From Limanda limanda (taxonomy: Eukaryota > Chordata > Actinopteri > Pleuronectiformes > Pleuronectidae), in assembly GCF_963576545.1 (NCBI RefSeq), contig NC_083646.1:10622991-10686990 (forward strand): 64,000 bases of DNA, written 5' to 3'. A program made the position numbers and the translations under genes. The notes beneath the pieces were generated by a model. The model was not told the DNA's origin and searched no databases. It saw only the letters and a program-made list of their open reading frames with translations. Of this stretch, positions 24,052-38,256 are shown piece after piece. Each line of letters opens with the position of its first letter. Positions within the stretch are counted from its first letter, which is position 1.

Positions 24052-25094
24052 GTCGGTTGTGGAGATTCTGAGTAAATCCTCCTGACTTCCTTTGTGTCAT
24101 TTACACGACTCTAAGTTATTACTGCTTACCTTACAAAACAAAAAATCTTCATTAGGTTCTTTCAATGAATGTAGCCTCCTGTTGACTGGATAAAGACATA
24201 TTTTGGGCAAAAAGATAATAATTTAATTTTAATGTGTATATTTGTTTGATATATTTGTTGTTGAGTGTTGTTTGTGGTGATTCACTTACATTTCCGTACT
24301 CAATTCTTAGCACCTGCATAAATCCCAATTTTCAAATTACAAACTGTAATTGATTTTTTTTCAAACTAGGTATTTGTTGCTCTCACTGATGCTGTTTTTA
24401 ATCAGTCCTTGTGTTATGGCTTTTTCTCTTTGTCTATTTGTGTGATGTTGATATTGTTACTGTTTTCTGTAATTTTCTTTTCATCAATAAGGATTTTGTG
24501 AATCAGACTTTAAAATTATCCCTGTTGGAGTTTGTTTCTTCTTTTTTATGGTTATTCAGAGGCAGAGTATGAATATTTCTAAATCAAGGGCCAGTAAGGG
24601 ACCACAATTTACAGAGAGGAGCCAATTATAACATCAATGCACAATTAAGTTAGCTCTGAAGCTTTGCGCAAAGCCACACATCATTTACTACATTTTGGAA
24701 TTTGAAAATTGTTTACGTACATTCTATAAAAAAAGAAAAGCTTAGAAAATACAAATTATTTACAAATTAAATTTTTGTTAGTATTGTCAATAAGTGAAGT
24801 ATTGACTGGACAAGGGCACTTCTGGGGCCAGTCAGGTTTCAGCTGGGACCAGTGCCCTCCTGCCCCTGGATATGCCCCTGTGGTTTATTATTGTTGTGAT
24901 TGTTTATTGGATTCTCTTTTTGTTTGTCTGCATACAAATTTTATAAAATTACATAATTATTAGAATTTGAATTGTGTTTAATCTGTGTCAAATCACAGGA
25001 ATCTGTGTATTTATGCCGGTTGAAGTTCAGGTAATGGAGGAAAACAACAAGATCTAAATTGGCTCAATGTGTCAAGAACGTATAACAAAGGTCA
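24052..25094. other. 3' flank between convergent tapbpl and vamp1
   Basis: AT-rich stretch with no coding exon seen. It holds the tapbpl 3' UTR (no canonical AATAAA close to the stop; AATAAG near 24487 is a weak candidate) and the spacer to the vamp1 3' end. Confidence 0.5.
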
Positions 25095-27092
25095 GTCGTC
25101 AGGTCTATTGATGATTTCTTTATTGGCATCAGCAAAAGTGGTAAGCATGCATTTGTTTTTCGCAAATCCTGTTGCATCTCTTACTGTAAATCACACTTGT
25201 TCTTATACCTAATGTGGTAATTACCCTTTAATAATGTTGTTGCAAAATACCATAGGGTAGTTTTGGACTGGAACTGCTACAATTATTCTTAAATGCCCTT
25301 TGCACGTAAGGTTGTTCATATTTTCACAATTTCATCAACTCTCAAAATCAGTCTGAGGAGAGGAAAACGAGCTTTTCTCCAACAACAGCCCCCCCCCCTA
25401 CCAGAAAACCTGAAAGAATGTATAAACCTGCTTTCAGGAGCATCGTCTGACGGATGTGTACTATGGTTCTACTCAAACAATACTACATGTATTTAACGGT
25501 TCACAATAGCAGCAGTTGTTTGCAGTCTCTGGGTATAATTTTTTCTCAAGAGCAAGTGAATTTAAGACTTGGCAAACTCCTCGACGTCATTGCATTGCAT
25601 AAGCAGTAATTATCAGATCAGAAAATATACATAGGTCCTTGAAACCACTAACAAAAGAAAATGTACAATCGGCAGTTAGATTCAGACATGGCAGATACAC
25701 AGGTCACACAAATAGGCAAAACTATGGACACCGTTTGCCATGCAAGTTAAAAACAAACACCTCTTTTGACTGTTACTGAACTGAGGGTGGCAGCTGGGTC
25801 TGTTTTGATGTGAGCGGGCGAGGGGGCAGCGGGAGGGCCGGGCGGCTCCGAGGTTTCCCAATCAAGTCTTTTCTTCTGTTTCACTGTTTTCCATAGATTG
25901 GATCAACTTGGAAACAACAATCACACACACACTTGTCTCAACACGACTCTGGACCTTTTTTTTTCCTGTTTGAAATGTGATGCTACACATTTATCTGTCT
26001 ATGGCTGTGACTCCGTCCCAGGACGGATTTGAGAGGCCTTCCTCTGCGTCGGAGGGGTTCATGTACACAGTAGATTGTCTGTCAGCGGCTACTCGTCTGC
26101 TCACCTCACTGCTTATGCCGCTAATCGTTATAGAACTACAAATCAGGAATCGCTTTTCGGTCCAGACCCCAGTTTTTCACTTATTAATGCTGAAAAATGC
26201 TCCAATGCTCAAACTACATATCCCTGAATCCCCTCTTCCTTTTCTTAAACCCTCACCCCGTTTTTTACGTCTTTCTCTTTTCTATCACTAAACATCGGAG
26301 AAGTAAGAGGCTAAATAAGAGAAAGTTAAGCAGGAGAAGAAAAAGTCACTAAACTTGGAAAAAGCTACTAGCTACAATGCTTTGGATCACAAATACACAC
26401 GAGCATTCAACAAAACCGATCACAATCTTAATCTAACATGACCTCGTGTGAGGAAGCAGCTACGATGGAAGCAGTGGTGAGGAGGAGGAGGAGGAAGAAG
26501 AGGAGGTGGAGGAGGAGGAGGAGAGTGTTAGTTTGGCATGTCAGTATCAATTTACAAATGCAGGACTCTCAAAAAAGTTAATATGAACAAGCTTTGGTGT
26601 ATCAGGGGTAGAAAGGACTGCAAACTGTGGTTCAATCTCCCTGCACACATTCACCCTCTGTACACTGTACATTACCCCCCATGGCTCCGTTCATTGGGCA
26701 CATAGACCCGTGTGTTCCCTGTGTCACAAGGATTTTTCTCTCTCCCTCCGTCCCTCCCTCCTTCTCTTTCTTTCTTCCTCTTTCAGTCCGCCTGCTACGA
26801 CCTTCAATAATACATGAGGTGCAGAGACGGGAGAGGGCGAGCGAGTTCGACTTCACGCCAAAACAGTGGAAGAAACCGATAAGGAGGGAGGGAACAGGAA
26901 GGGACAAAGAAAGCAGACACACCTATTAACACTAAAGTCATGTGTAAGTGCAGGATGGTTGGATGGAAGACTGTGTGAAGAGAGGGAGGAGAGGACGGAT
27001 AAAAGAGGGAGGAGTGGCGCTAGTTTTTTTTTTTCTCTCTTCCCTCTCGTATCATTCTCAAGTCCATATCCATCCGTATTGATGGGCTGAGT
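25095..27092 (-). other. vamp1: Probable long 3' UTR of vamp1
   Basis: The minus strand carries AATAAA at 25119-25124 and no coding exon between there and the vamp1 stop codon at 27093. A UTR of about 2 kb is inferred, with purine/pyrimidine tracts (GGA repeats at 26480-26522, CT-rich 26730-26790). Long 3' UTRs are usual for synaptobrevin genes. Confidence 0.5.
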
Positions 27093-29634
27093 TCAGTAGA
27101 AGAAGTACACTGTTGATGAAGGAGAGAGGAAGACGTTAGTTGGGCAAAGCAGTAACCTTCGTAAAAACAGAACAGAACAGACTGAGCTCTTTCTTTGAAA
27201 TGTACAGGTTTGTTTTAAAAAATATATTGAGCATGAAAATTATTTATGAAGGAGACATTTTAAATGTTCCGTCAGTGTCCTTCAACAAAACCAGAACTAT
27301 TTCTTTATTTAAATAAACTGTAAAGTTAACAGCCATTGTACATCAACACTAATATATATATAAATATATATAATGTATTTATAATATATACCAACATGTA
27401 CCTTGATGCCATGTATAAAAGATATTTTTTTTCTATAAATGTAAATTGCAAAGTTAGAGGAAAGCCAGAGTTGAATGATCAGCTGCTTTTTTTAAGAACT
27501 TTATCGGTTATTCTAAACATGTATATCGATCAACTTAATCAACCAATAACTGTTGGTGAAAGGATAAAGATGAAACTATGTCTCTTCTACTTACAGAATA
27601 GTATTCCAACCACAATGACTCCAATGATGCCCATCATGATCATCATCTGAAAAAAAGAAGACAAAGATATTTACGATAATGGTTAATCTGTGTTGAAAAC
27701 TCTACAATTTCCTGTTTTCCCTAAAGCATCTGTTCAGACGTGGACAGCAGCTCATTAACAGATGAGAGTGTGGAGAGATTCCCCAGCACAGTCCCTGTGT
27801 TCGCCTGAACGCACCTCGGCCTGAAAAAGCTTGATGCACTTCACTGAAAAAGCTGAGGATTGAATTCAGACTTAAATTGTGTCCATCACAGTATATTCAT
27901 AAATCATCTCTGAGCACTACACTACGTACTAATAGGCACATGAATACACCATGAGTTTATTTCAGTGACGAGTCTGTTTAATGGACCCACACTAATGTAC
28001 CCACCTTGCAGTTCTTCCACCAGTACTTGTTCTTTAGCTTGGCTGCGCAGCTTTCAAACTGGGAGGCTCCGGCTTGGAGAGCATCCGCTCTGTCATCCAG
28101 CTCTGAGAGCTTCTGGTCCCTTTCCAAAACCTTGTCCACATTCACCCGCATGATGTCCACCACCTAGGCCACGGCGGCGAGGATGAGAAAGCATTTGGCA
28201 GCGATGTGGAGGGGAGATGAAGAGAATAACAAGCACGGTTAAAGGAGAGCAGCACAGGGGGTGGAGGGCTTTCTGTAGATATGGTGCACTGTACATAACA
28301 AACATGAATAAATAAGTAGTTGCAATCCATTTGCAAATTACAGAAGAGGCTGCCATATATCAAGAAGACCAGACCTTTCCATAGCACCTCAGAGAGGCGA
28401 CAAAGCCTTTCACATGCTTGGATATCTCTGCCTCAGTGTATGTGCACTGTGTATATAACGTAGGGACAGATGTTTCACTATCAAGCCTCTGATGAGATTC
28501 CTATGCAGCTTCAGCACTGACATGTGTCATGTAAACTCAAATTCTGGCCCTGACTCTTCGACTGGCCTGCTTCCGCTCACCTCATCTACTTGGGTCTGTG
28601 TCTGCTGTAGCCTGCGGTTGCTGGAGGTGTTGGGTGGGCCTGGAGGTTGGCCGGATCCATCGGGGGCTCCAGCTGCGGCGGCATCTGGGGCAGACCTGAC
28701 GAGAAGCAAAGGATAATATTAATAATATAGAGTTTATGCTCTAGAGGTCCCCCAACCTACTGCTGACATTAATTTACAGATTACAGAGGTGGACTGGCAA
28801 CTGAGAAAAACGTCATATGCAGGGTGAAGAATCAGGGGATTAAGAAGTAAAGAGAGGAGGAGGAGAGGATAGGATGAGCAGGTGAGGTGAAGAAAGGGAA
28901 AAAATTAAAAATAAGAAAGTTTAGGACACAGATAGGAGGCAAGAAACAATAAATCCTGCCCAAGAATAATAATGGGGGTTTATAAAAGCGGATGGACAGA
29001 TTACAAAGAGCTGGGTTGGGTGGAGAAGGGTGAAGTGCAGTGGTTGGTTGTGAAACCTCCAGCAGGGGGGAGTGGAGGTGTAGAACACAGGGAACAAGCC
29101 ACTGCCTCACTGCAGGACCCGCTCATACAAATCACCCTGTCACTGGTGCTGGAGGAGGACAAATTAATTAATAAATTAAAATGAAGCAACTGTGAAGATG
29201 AGGAACCAAAATGTCTGCACCATCTTTCATGAAGGTTCTTTAACACTAGGCAACCAAAAAGTCCTTCAATCCTAATTTCCCCTTTAATTCACAATATAAT
29301 AAACTTGTTTTTTCTATCTGTGCTGTAAAGCTATATTTATAAACCTGGATTAAAACACAGCAGAACCCTTTGGTGACTACACTCAACTCTTGAATTAATT
29401 ATTTAGTGACGCTGTGACGGAATCTTTTTTTACTTGCGTCAGCAAAATCTGTCAAGCTGAAAGAAATCAGTTCAGCCGCACAATGAAATAGAATAAAAAA
29501 ATAACCCGTACTGGAAAACATGCAGGGAAACCAATGGATGTTAATATGAGCAAATATAGACCCATGCATTAGATATATTGTGATGTTATATAGTGATAAA
29601 GAGCGCAGGAGAAAAGACGCATTAATACTCACAT
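27093..29634 (-). CDS. vamp1: Vesicle-associated membrane protein 1 (synaptobrevin 1)
   Basis: v-SNARE of synaptic vesicles that zippers with syntaxin and SNAP-25. Exons on the minus strand: AT of the start codon at 29634-29633, 28695-28581, 28163-28005, 27646-27595, 27109-27093. They close to 114 residues. The N-terminus is Pro/Ala-rich, then [14 protein letters not shown], the R-SNARE core [18 protein letters not shown] with the zero-layer Arg, then KYWWKNCK before the helix [17 protein letters not shown] and the end LYFFY. The start codon is split AT|G between exons 1 and 2. The last long exon ends at a perfect GTAAGT donor; if that intron is retained, translation stops after Cys-Lys at 27587, giving a short alternative tail as known for mammalian VAMP1 variants. 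vamp2 is an alternative name, but the YFF end and synteny favour vamp1. Confidence 0.9.
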
Positions 29635-29670
29635 CTTCTCTGCAGCTGTTTGAACTGACTCACGGGCAGT

Positions 29671-29707
<37 letters not shown>

Positions 29708-30540
29708 AGGAGGAGGTTCTGAAGTACCACACGAAAAGAAAGACAAAACCAGAGAGATCACTGGGATGAAGGAGACTTGGATGTCTGGGCACTGGTCCCA
29801 ATCGAAGTCACAAACGCTTCAGTGATGGAGAGGAAAGTGATGTTTGGCGCAGTGGAGCAGGTCCTCGGGAGCGATGCGTTCAAAAGTACCGCAATCGAAG
29901 AAGAAGAGAACCAGAGGAGGAGGAGGAGGAAGAGGAGGGCGATGAAAGTACCTCTGGGTTATAATCCGTGCAGGAGGAGGATGTCCGGGGATGTTGTGTC
30001 CCTGCAGCGGCTCCTCCTGCTCCGGGAGGCTGACTCTTCTCCTAGAAACAGCTTTTTTTTAAAAAGGAGGATGAAGAAAAGAAAAGTCCGGTCATGAAGA
30101 TTCGGTTTGATTTCTGTACCTCCCTTCTCTCGCTCTCTCCCTCCTTCTCTCTCTCTCTCTCTCGTCCGCGTAAAAAGTGTTGTGGCACCGTCGACTGCTG
30201 CAATAATGCGTCTCTCCTCCTCTCCTCCTCCCCTCCTCCCCTCCCCCTCTCTCCCCTCTCACACTTTGCAGTACTGCAGCTCCCTGTGTGTCGGATGGGT
30301 GGGGGGGACGACACTGCGGTACAGTGGACGCCGACAGAGTGTTGACTCGACCGTTTCCTCGCGGGCCTGGGATTCTCCAGTTCCTCCTCTTCTTCCACCT
30401 CCTCATGTGACACATTTGCCCCCTTTTTTTGTTGCATTCGCTCCACTTTGATTTCTGAAACCTGCAGTTTCCATTTTGATCCTCAACTCTCTGCAGGAGA
30501 GACCACGAGGCTAATTGAGCACGGAAACGCATCCCAAGAT
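29635..30540 (-). promoter_or_regulatory. 5' UTR and promoter region of vamp1
   Basis: Purine-rich on the plus strand (GGA-type runs 29665-29715 and 29915-29940), with CpG-richer DNA and long CT tracts at 30120-30165. Open frames on both strands here are low-complexity artefacts. The transcription start cannot be placed from sequence alone. Confidence 0.45.
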
Positions 30541-31009
30541 TTGCATGTCATCGCTTTGGGCTGCACGCTGGTTTGTTCCATTTATAGGAAAATCTAAATG
30601 CCAGTTTGAATATCTATAATTATTTTAGACGAAGCACAAACATTTAAAAGCCACAAAAATATATTTAATAAGTAAGTTGTTTTATTTCCCCATGTTATTA
30701 AATAATCTGCCAACGACTTATCATTTGATCATGCGGAGGTCCTGAGCCCTGACTGTCAGTTACGCTTCACTCTGATAATAATGGTTTAACTTTCTTCTCA
30801 CTGCTCATGCCACCATGTCCCTGTGCACAAAGCAAAGTCTAAAGAAGTGGTTGTCATACAGTTGTGTTGAAAGATGACCGGAGACAGTTTGCACGTTGTA
30901 TTAATGTCAATACTTTCTAAAGATTGTGTTTAACAATCACTGATTTTATATAAAAAAGAATTACCGCTATGTGGTCGTCTCCACTAACCAGAGCAGTTTC
31001 CGTCTATAT
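30541..31009. other. Intergenic, nothing recognised
   Basis: AT-rich spacer between vamp1 and mrpl51. No exon, RNA gene or clear repeat is seen. Confidence 0.5.
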
Positions 31010-31270
31010 GCATTTCTTTTCAGACTCTTAAGAGGTCAACTGGACCTTTGACCTGAAATCTCCTCAGTTCATCTTTGAGTCCAAGTTACAACTGGTCAAA
31101 ATGTTAAGAAATTCCCTCAGGATAGACTTGAGATAAAACATTTTTATGAAATCACCTTGACCGCCCAAATCTCATCAGTTCATCCAAGAGTTCAAGGGAA
31201 CACTTCTGCCAAATTTGAACAAATTCCCTCCAGGCTTTCTTGAGATATCATGTTCCCAACGGAATGTAGA
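31010..31270. repeat. Two tandem units of a dispersed fish repeat
   Basis: Two adjacent copies share the phrases TCATCAGTTCAT or CTCAGTTCATCTTTGAGTCCAAG, then CAAATTTGAACAAATTCCCTC and CTTGAGATATCATGTT. A further copy lies at 23720-23845. The class is not known to me. Confidence 0.6.
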
Positions 31271-31643
31271 ATAATCATCTTACTCCTGGCTGTCCACACA
31301 CTTTTAGTTGTATAATGTCGTCCCACTGACTCAAGCATCTACAGTAAATACAACTAACAAAAATCATTCAATCTTGAATGGATCCTGAGGGAGTTGACAT
31401 CGGAACAAAGGAACAAAACAAGGCTTATTTTTCAGTCCATTTTTATAACAGTATTTTCAGGCTTGTATATCATGTATTTTGTGTTTGAAAAAAAACAACA
31501 CAATTAATCATTACCGTTAACAGGGACAAACACAATCAATAAATGTTTGAAAATAGATAACGCATCTTAGAAACATGGAAATATTGGGCACAGTGAGAAC
31601 ATGACTCAAACAGTTCTTATTGGCTGGTCTGTTGACGTTGAGG

Positions 31644-33460
31644 TTAACGATGTTTGCCGAAGCGGTTGAAATGTTTGTAGAGGAATTTGATCCTCTTCTC
31701 CAGGTTGTGTTTTTCCAACGTCATCATTCGGTTTCCCACCATCTTCTTCTTACGAATTAGACGCTGCAGTTCGTTACCTTTGAAACCCTTCAACCAGCAG
31801 GGGGCCAAAATAAGGTCTTTGGGATGAGCTTTAAAATCTCCTGCAGGCACAAAAAGAGATTTATTAGTTTCTGCACCAGTGCATGAAGCATGCAGAAGCT
31901 GGGAAAGTGGCACAGTTGTAGAAAACCCAAAACTCAGCATGGAACCATCTGAGCCAGGAGGTTTAAAATCCCCATGCATTTATCTGCCTGTACTCAAGTT
32001 TACACAATTGAACTGTCTCCTATGGAGTTAAAACTATTCTAAAGTTGATAAGAATACAGTAAACCTGTATGCATAATCGACTCATCTTATTTATCTGGGG
32101 AAAATACATCTAATAACTCAAAACATGACCCAACAGGAGACTTTGGTTTGATTCCAGTAAATAACCATTTGAAAAATATATTTGGATCCATAGTACAATG
32201 AATACATTTTGAATATGTCTGAGACGTCTACTAAAGGAAATAAAAAGCCGGTTCAAGGTACTTGCCTAATATGCCGATGTTGTCATAAACTCCGAACATG
32301 CTCCTCTTCTCGGTCCACCTGTCCACCCTCTTCGGCTGAGGGATGGCGTGCATCCTGATCTGGCAGCATGTACCTGAACACAACACAACGTTTAAAGTCA
32401 CTGTTGAGTTACTTACAAATTCAATGACTCTAAAAATCAGTGGATACACAGATATATGGCTTTGCATCAAATTTATCTGGAGGATAAACAATTTGAGACA
32501 CAAATCAAAACACCAAATTCCTGCTTCTCAAATGTAAGAATTCCCTTATTTACCTGATTTGTATCATTGTAAATATCTATGTTTTAAACAGTTAATGTGA
32601 AAAAAAGAAGAAACATCAACATGAAAACATCAACAGATACAAAAGATTATAAAGTATCTAAAGTTATGAATCAAAGGTTATATTTTTACAGGTTTTGTCT
32701 GATTGTACCAAATTTCATCAAATAGGTCATGTACTTAAAAATAATTGTGAGGCACCAACACCTTTACTCGGGATTTGCAAATTTCTGCAACTTTAAACTT
32801 TGCTTCCCAACCTTTCAGATGGAATATATTGTACTTTACACTCAGCTCAATATATTTGACGATTTCACATCCTAGTTACTGATAAGATTGTATTTGAACA
32901 TTAAGATTTTACCCTAAAACACAACTTCATGAATCACTCTCACACAATTAAAGTGTAAATCAGTTCTACCTGTTCCACTGAGGAGTGATGTTCCCCACAG
33001 ATCATAATCTAGGTTAAAAGTTTTAAACATAATAAAGACATATTTCCCAGCCTCTTTACGAACCAGTAGCCTGAGCTGCCTGAATAGACACAGAATAACC
33101 TGCTCCACCTCCAGCTGTTAGAGTGATGCTCACACTTTGGAGCATCACTTTCAAAATGGACCTCAGTGATGACTTTGTTTTTGTACTTTGACTTAAACCC
33201 ACAACTTCTGCTTATAGTGATGTCTTATTGAACACGAGGGTACTGGGACTTTCACAGACATCATGTGTGTGCTTCTCCTGCCGCTGAGCAGCAGCAGGGT
33301 GTCAGCAGCAGCACAGACATTAGAAACCTGGCTCATGCTGGTGAGATCACAGACAGTGTCGGTGCTCACCTGTGGTAAAGCCCCTGGCTGTCTGCAGCAG
33401 GCTCCCAGCAGAATGACGGAAGGTCGCTCCGGCTCTCAGCAGAGCTCCCAGCACAGACAT
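31644..33460 (-). CDS. mrpl51: Mitochondrial ribosomal protein L51
   Basis: Component of the large subunit of the mitochondrial ribosome. Exons on the minus strand: 33460-33370, 32373-32266, 31840-31644, closing to 131 residues. The N-terminus ([20 protein letters not shown]) is Arg/Ser/Ala-rich, as a mitochondrial presequence. Conserved L51 blocks are [45 protein letters not shown] and [12 protein letters not shown] at the end. The second exon ends AG|GCAAGT: a GC-AG intron is required, because the only nearby GT (four bases on) leads to a frameshift and early stop. Its neighbour vamp1 has the same adjacency in human. Confidence 0.93.
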
Positions 33461-33663
33461 GTCCCACGTGGTCTGCACAAACACATGGAGAGATAACATG
33501 TAAACAAACAAACAAACAAACGCTGATCACGGATGTTTTTCAAAGTGTCAGCTGCTCTCTCTCTCTCTCCTCCACATTGACCCTTAGCTTTAGCATTAGC
33601 TCGCAGTTGAAGTCAGTCTTGTGAACCCACCTGTCTCCCCGCTGATCACGTGTTTCTCTCCGG

Positions 33664-33671
33664 TGACGTCA
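33664..33671. promoter_or_regulatory. CRE-like palindrome in mrpl51 promoter
   Basis: TGACGTCA lies about 200 bases upstream of the mrpl51 start codon in a CpG-richer stretch (33590-33850). It is a consensus CREB/ATF site by sequence; use is inferred. Confidence 0.45.
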
Positions 33672-34056
33672 CTTTGTTGATTCTAACACTGGAGTTAGAA
33701 TAAAAACTTCACGCGGATATTTAACCCTTTGAAATACATGTTATTGAAGCTTCATCATGCAGCTGCTGGTCGCCTCCATCTTACTCTGCGTCCCACAATG
33801 CACCGCGCCGCTACCGTAGTGTCCACAGAGCAGCGCAAGTATAAATATCTTCATTGCTTAATTTTCCCCGGTAGAGGGCGGTAGCGCTGCTGGAGCGTCA
33901 GACCCATTAGATCTACGCTGCTCAGTTTGTTAGGTACACCTACATAGCACTGTTTTTACAACATAGGACAAGATGCTGAATACAATTGTGTTTGTTTGAC
34001 TTTCGTAGTAGCTTGATGTCACGTTGCCAACCACCAGTAGATTAAGGGATCAGCAG

Positions 34057-34081
34057 CATCATCATCATCATCATCATCATC
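34057..34081. repeat. Short ATC microsatellite
   Basis: About eight ATC units. Confidence 0.85.
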
Positions 34082-34327
34082 AGAATCAGAATGTATTTAA
34101 TCCAAGTAGGTTTACACCTACCTGGAATTTGCTGCATTGTTGGTCTGGTTGTTGCTGCATACAATGAGCATAAAAACATAAAAACACAATAAATACAACA
34201 CACATAAGAAAAAAATAATAGATATATAATAGATAAAATATATAAACAGTACAGTAAAAAGTGAATTGCAAAATGCAAAACAGGAGAGCAATGTCAATTT
34301 GTAATATGCAATATAATGCAATATAAT

Positions 34328-34474
<147 letters not shown>

Positions 34475-34907
34475 TTATCACTCTGTCAATTCCACGGAGG
34501 AGCTGACACACAGGGTGTTAGGCCAGAGTACCAGTGAGTACAAGTCCTGGGCTTAGGGTGGTGGTGACAATTTGTGGTGGGACAAACTAATTTATATAAT
34601 AAACTGTAACATGACTGCTCCAAAAAAGTGAAGCTAAAGTGTCTTGATCGTCACCTGCAGTGTAGCTCATAAATCCCACCTCCTACATGACTGAGATACT
34701 TTTACCTTACTTGAGTATTTCCATGATTTGTTAAATAATACAAATCTACTTCACTATATTTTATATTAAATATATTTATATTGTACTTTTTACACTGCTA
34801 CATTTATCTTACAGTACTTTTTTCCATTAACATTTTTAATTGAAAATATGATTATTAAGGACAAAGCAGACATTTCACTTGTTTTGATTCAGTTAAATAA
34901 ATGTCTT

Positions 34908-34908
<1 letters not shown>

Positions 34909-34979
<71 letters not shown>

Positions 34980-34995
34980 CACACGCACACACACA
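34909..34995. repeat. (AC)n microsatellite
   Basis: About 85 bp of AC dinucleotides with a few G interruptions near the right end. Confidence 0.95.
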
Positions 34996-36326
34996 ATAAC
35001 ATACACACGCAAAGTGATACTTTCAGTCTTACTGTTGTATAGAGACGTGTGGAATATTTGTCATTTTCAAAGAAACAAGTGCAGTAAAACCGATCTTTGT
35101 CTTTATTTCATTATTGCTAAGACGTCAACTAGCATGTGGAAATTTAAACCAAAACAAAATATCATTAAACCGCAGGTTCCATTCAGCTTTTATGTAGAAC
35201 ACTCCACCAGTCTGTTATGAGAAAGGCCAGTGACTTTGTGCAAGTGTAGGGAGTGTTTGCACCATGCAATTACACTTTTTTTACATTTGAAAATCCTTGT
35301 GTAAAGGTAAAAAAAATAAAGCAACAGAAAAGAATAGTGTAAAAGTAATTTAGTGTGTAGGAGAGGAAAGATAACACAGAGGTTTTATTCTGAATCAATC
35401 CCTCATCTCAGGTAATAACTAGTTCTCAAAGAGTATCAAGCCTAATGCATTCTGAAAAACAACTTCTCTTTTGTGGTGTTGCACTCTTCTATCTCAAGTT
35501 TTGAATCTTGCATACAAGCATACGTGGTCTTGAGGTGCAACACGATCTTATGTTTCACCCTCGGCTCTGAATAAAACGCTGACATGAGGATTTAATAGCG
35601 TTTCGCATAGACGTTTTTTTTTATCTGTGCTCTGCTTCCTCTGCCAGTAAAACACAATGGAACATTACATATAATCACCTACACACAGAATAAATTACCA
35701 AGAATCAATCATATCAGTTATTTAAAATCAACCACAGCAGGGCTTAGAATAATTCTATCGCTTACTGAATGTTAACACTGAGATCAGATAAAACAACGGA
35801 CTTATCTCTGCTTCTGTCTCAGATAATTCGTGAGAACTCGGCACAGGAACAAACTACTCACTTTTTTATTTTCTACAGAAGAAATTTGCCTATTTTCCAA
35901 GCTCATCTTTATCAACATAATTCTCTGCATTTATTGAAGCACTTCAGCTCAGTTGTTTCCATGTGAGGGGCATTCTCCTCTACAGTCCCTTCACCTCATA
36001 TTCAGATACAGTGGTCGTGACTAAGCATCAGCCGGAGGAAAGACCACCTCAGAGAGAGTGATGCACACGTGCCCCCCGACACTGACACTGTAATGACACT
36101 GACACTGAACTTTGTCTCGTTGAAGCCACAATCTGAAACAAGTTTAACTGTAAATATATGAAAATTGCTGTGGAGGAGGTGTGGATGGAAGGATGGAGGA
36201 GATGTAATGATTTAAATCACACGATCAGTCATATCCCTGATACCAAGGAAAATGTCTGCATGAGATGAGATGAGGTTTCACCCACACACTCTCAGGTGTT
36301 GCATCCATCTGAGTGATCATTTTCAG
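34996..36326. other. Intergenic, nothing recognised
   Basis: No coding exon or RNA gene is visible. An ATGGA-rich patch lies at 36180-36200. Confidence 0.5.
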
Positions 36327-37110
<784 letters not shown>

Positions 37111-38159
37111 TTTGTAGTAAGTGTGCAGTATTATTAATTATGACTTTTAAAAAAAGTGACAACTGTGTTTTACTATATCGTCCCCTTATGTGTGTCCACA
37201 GGAGGAGTTGTAGTTGCAGAAGTAAACTCTTGTGTTTGCGTGCAACATGTGATATTGTGTTGTAAATAATTTATTACGGATTACATTATTAAATCATGAA
37301 ACCATATATTGATATAACAGCAGGCAGACGACAAGTCTGCAGTAATGCATCTAACATATTAAGCATCTGATCAGTCTAATAGAGTGAAGAGACAGGACTT
37401 GATCAGCTTCCACTAGTGTTAAGGTATTTACAATTAATCTAGAATATGCTCTATAAATGAGATCAACAGATGTTCGAGTGGTGGTGTGGGTCTGTTTCTC
37501 CTGTGGTGGCTGTGCTATAAGAACTGACGACAATGAAAACAAAGACGTGAGAATGGAGGGGATGATTCACTCTCATGAAAATCCATTAGAACAAGATAAT
37601 GTGCTACTTATAGGCCTCTTTCCCGTACCGGTGATGCTGATGAGAGCTGTGAGGTGACTTTGTCAACGCAGCTGTAACTGGCAGTGACGGAGGAATAACG
37701 GCGGTTTTTGGCGTTTGCAGTTTTGTATCTCGGTTTCAGAGCAACAACTACAGCTTCCGTGAATGAGACAGGACATGTTTGTAAACAAGTGACATCCACG
37801 CTCTGCAGTGTGTGGAGAAGCATTATAATCAAGATCCTGTTTATTTGGTGCAAAGACCACTGTGGAAAAATTAAAAGTCAGACATGTCTTATAGATGTTA
37901 CAGTTCATGGTCCCATTCAACTCACTTTGACTGGTGTATTGGCAAATCAGATAATGTTATGAGCTGTTACACAGTGTATTTGCTGTGAAGAAGGAAACTC
38001 AGTGAAACAGAGAGAATCCGTGGGAGGAAGTGGGTCTCCCTGTTTGCATCTCTGTCTTATAGTTTCCAGGCCGCATCAAAGCCCGAGCCTGTAGCTGAAG
38101 TCACGTGATCTGCAGGGGAACGACCAAACACTCCGCCCCCATCAGCGCCCACGTCTTCA
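37111..38159. other. Intergenic upstream of lag3-like gene
   Basis: No exon is seen. The region probably contains upstream regulatory DNA of the plus-strand receptor gene. Confidence 0.45.
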
Positions 38160-38167
38160 TATAAATA
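38160..38167 (+). promoter_or_regulatory. TATA box of lag3-like gene
   Basis: TATAAATA lies 90 bases before the start codon at 38257, so transcription would start near 38190. Confidence 0.5.
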
Positions 38168-38256
38168 TACTTCATCAGCCAACTCAGGAAAACACATTAC
38201 AGAGAGAGACACATTCAAGCAAGTTTTCAGTGAAGCTTAATCTGAACAGCAAAATT

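Noticed and set aside
30042..30532. Overlapping 80-146 residue open frames on both strands
   Set aside because: Low-complexity Arg/Glu/Ser frames produced by purine/pyrimidine tracts in the vamp1 5' region.
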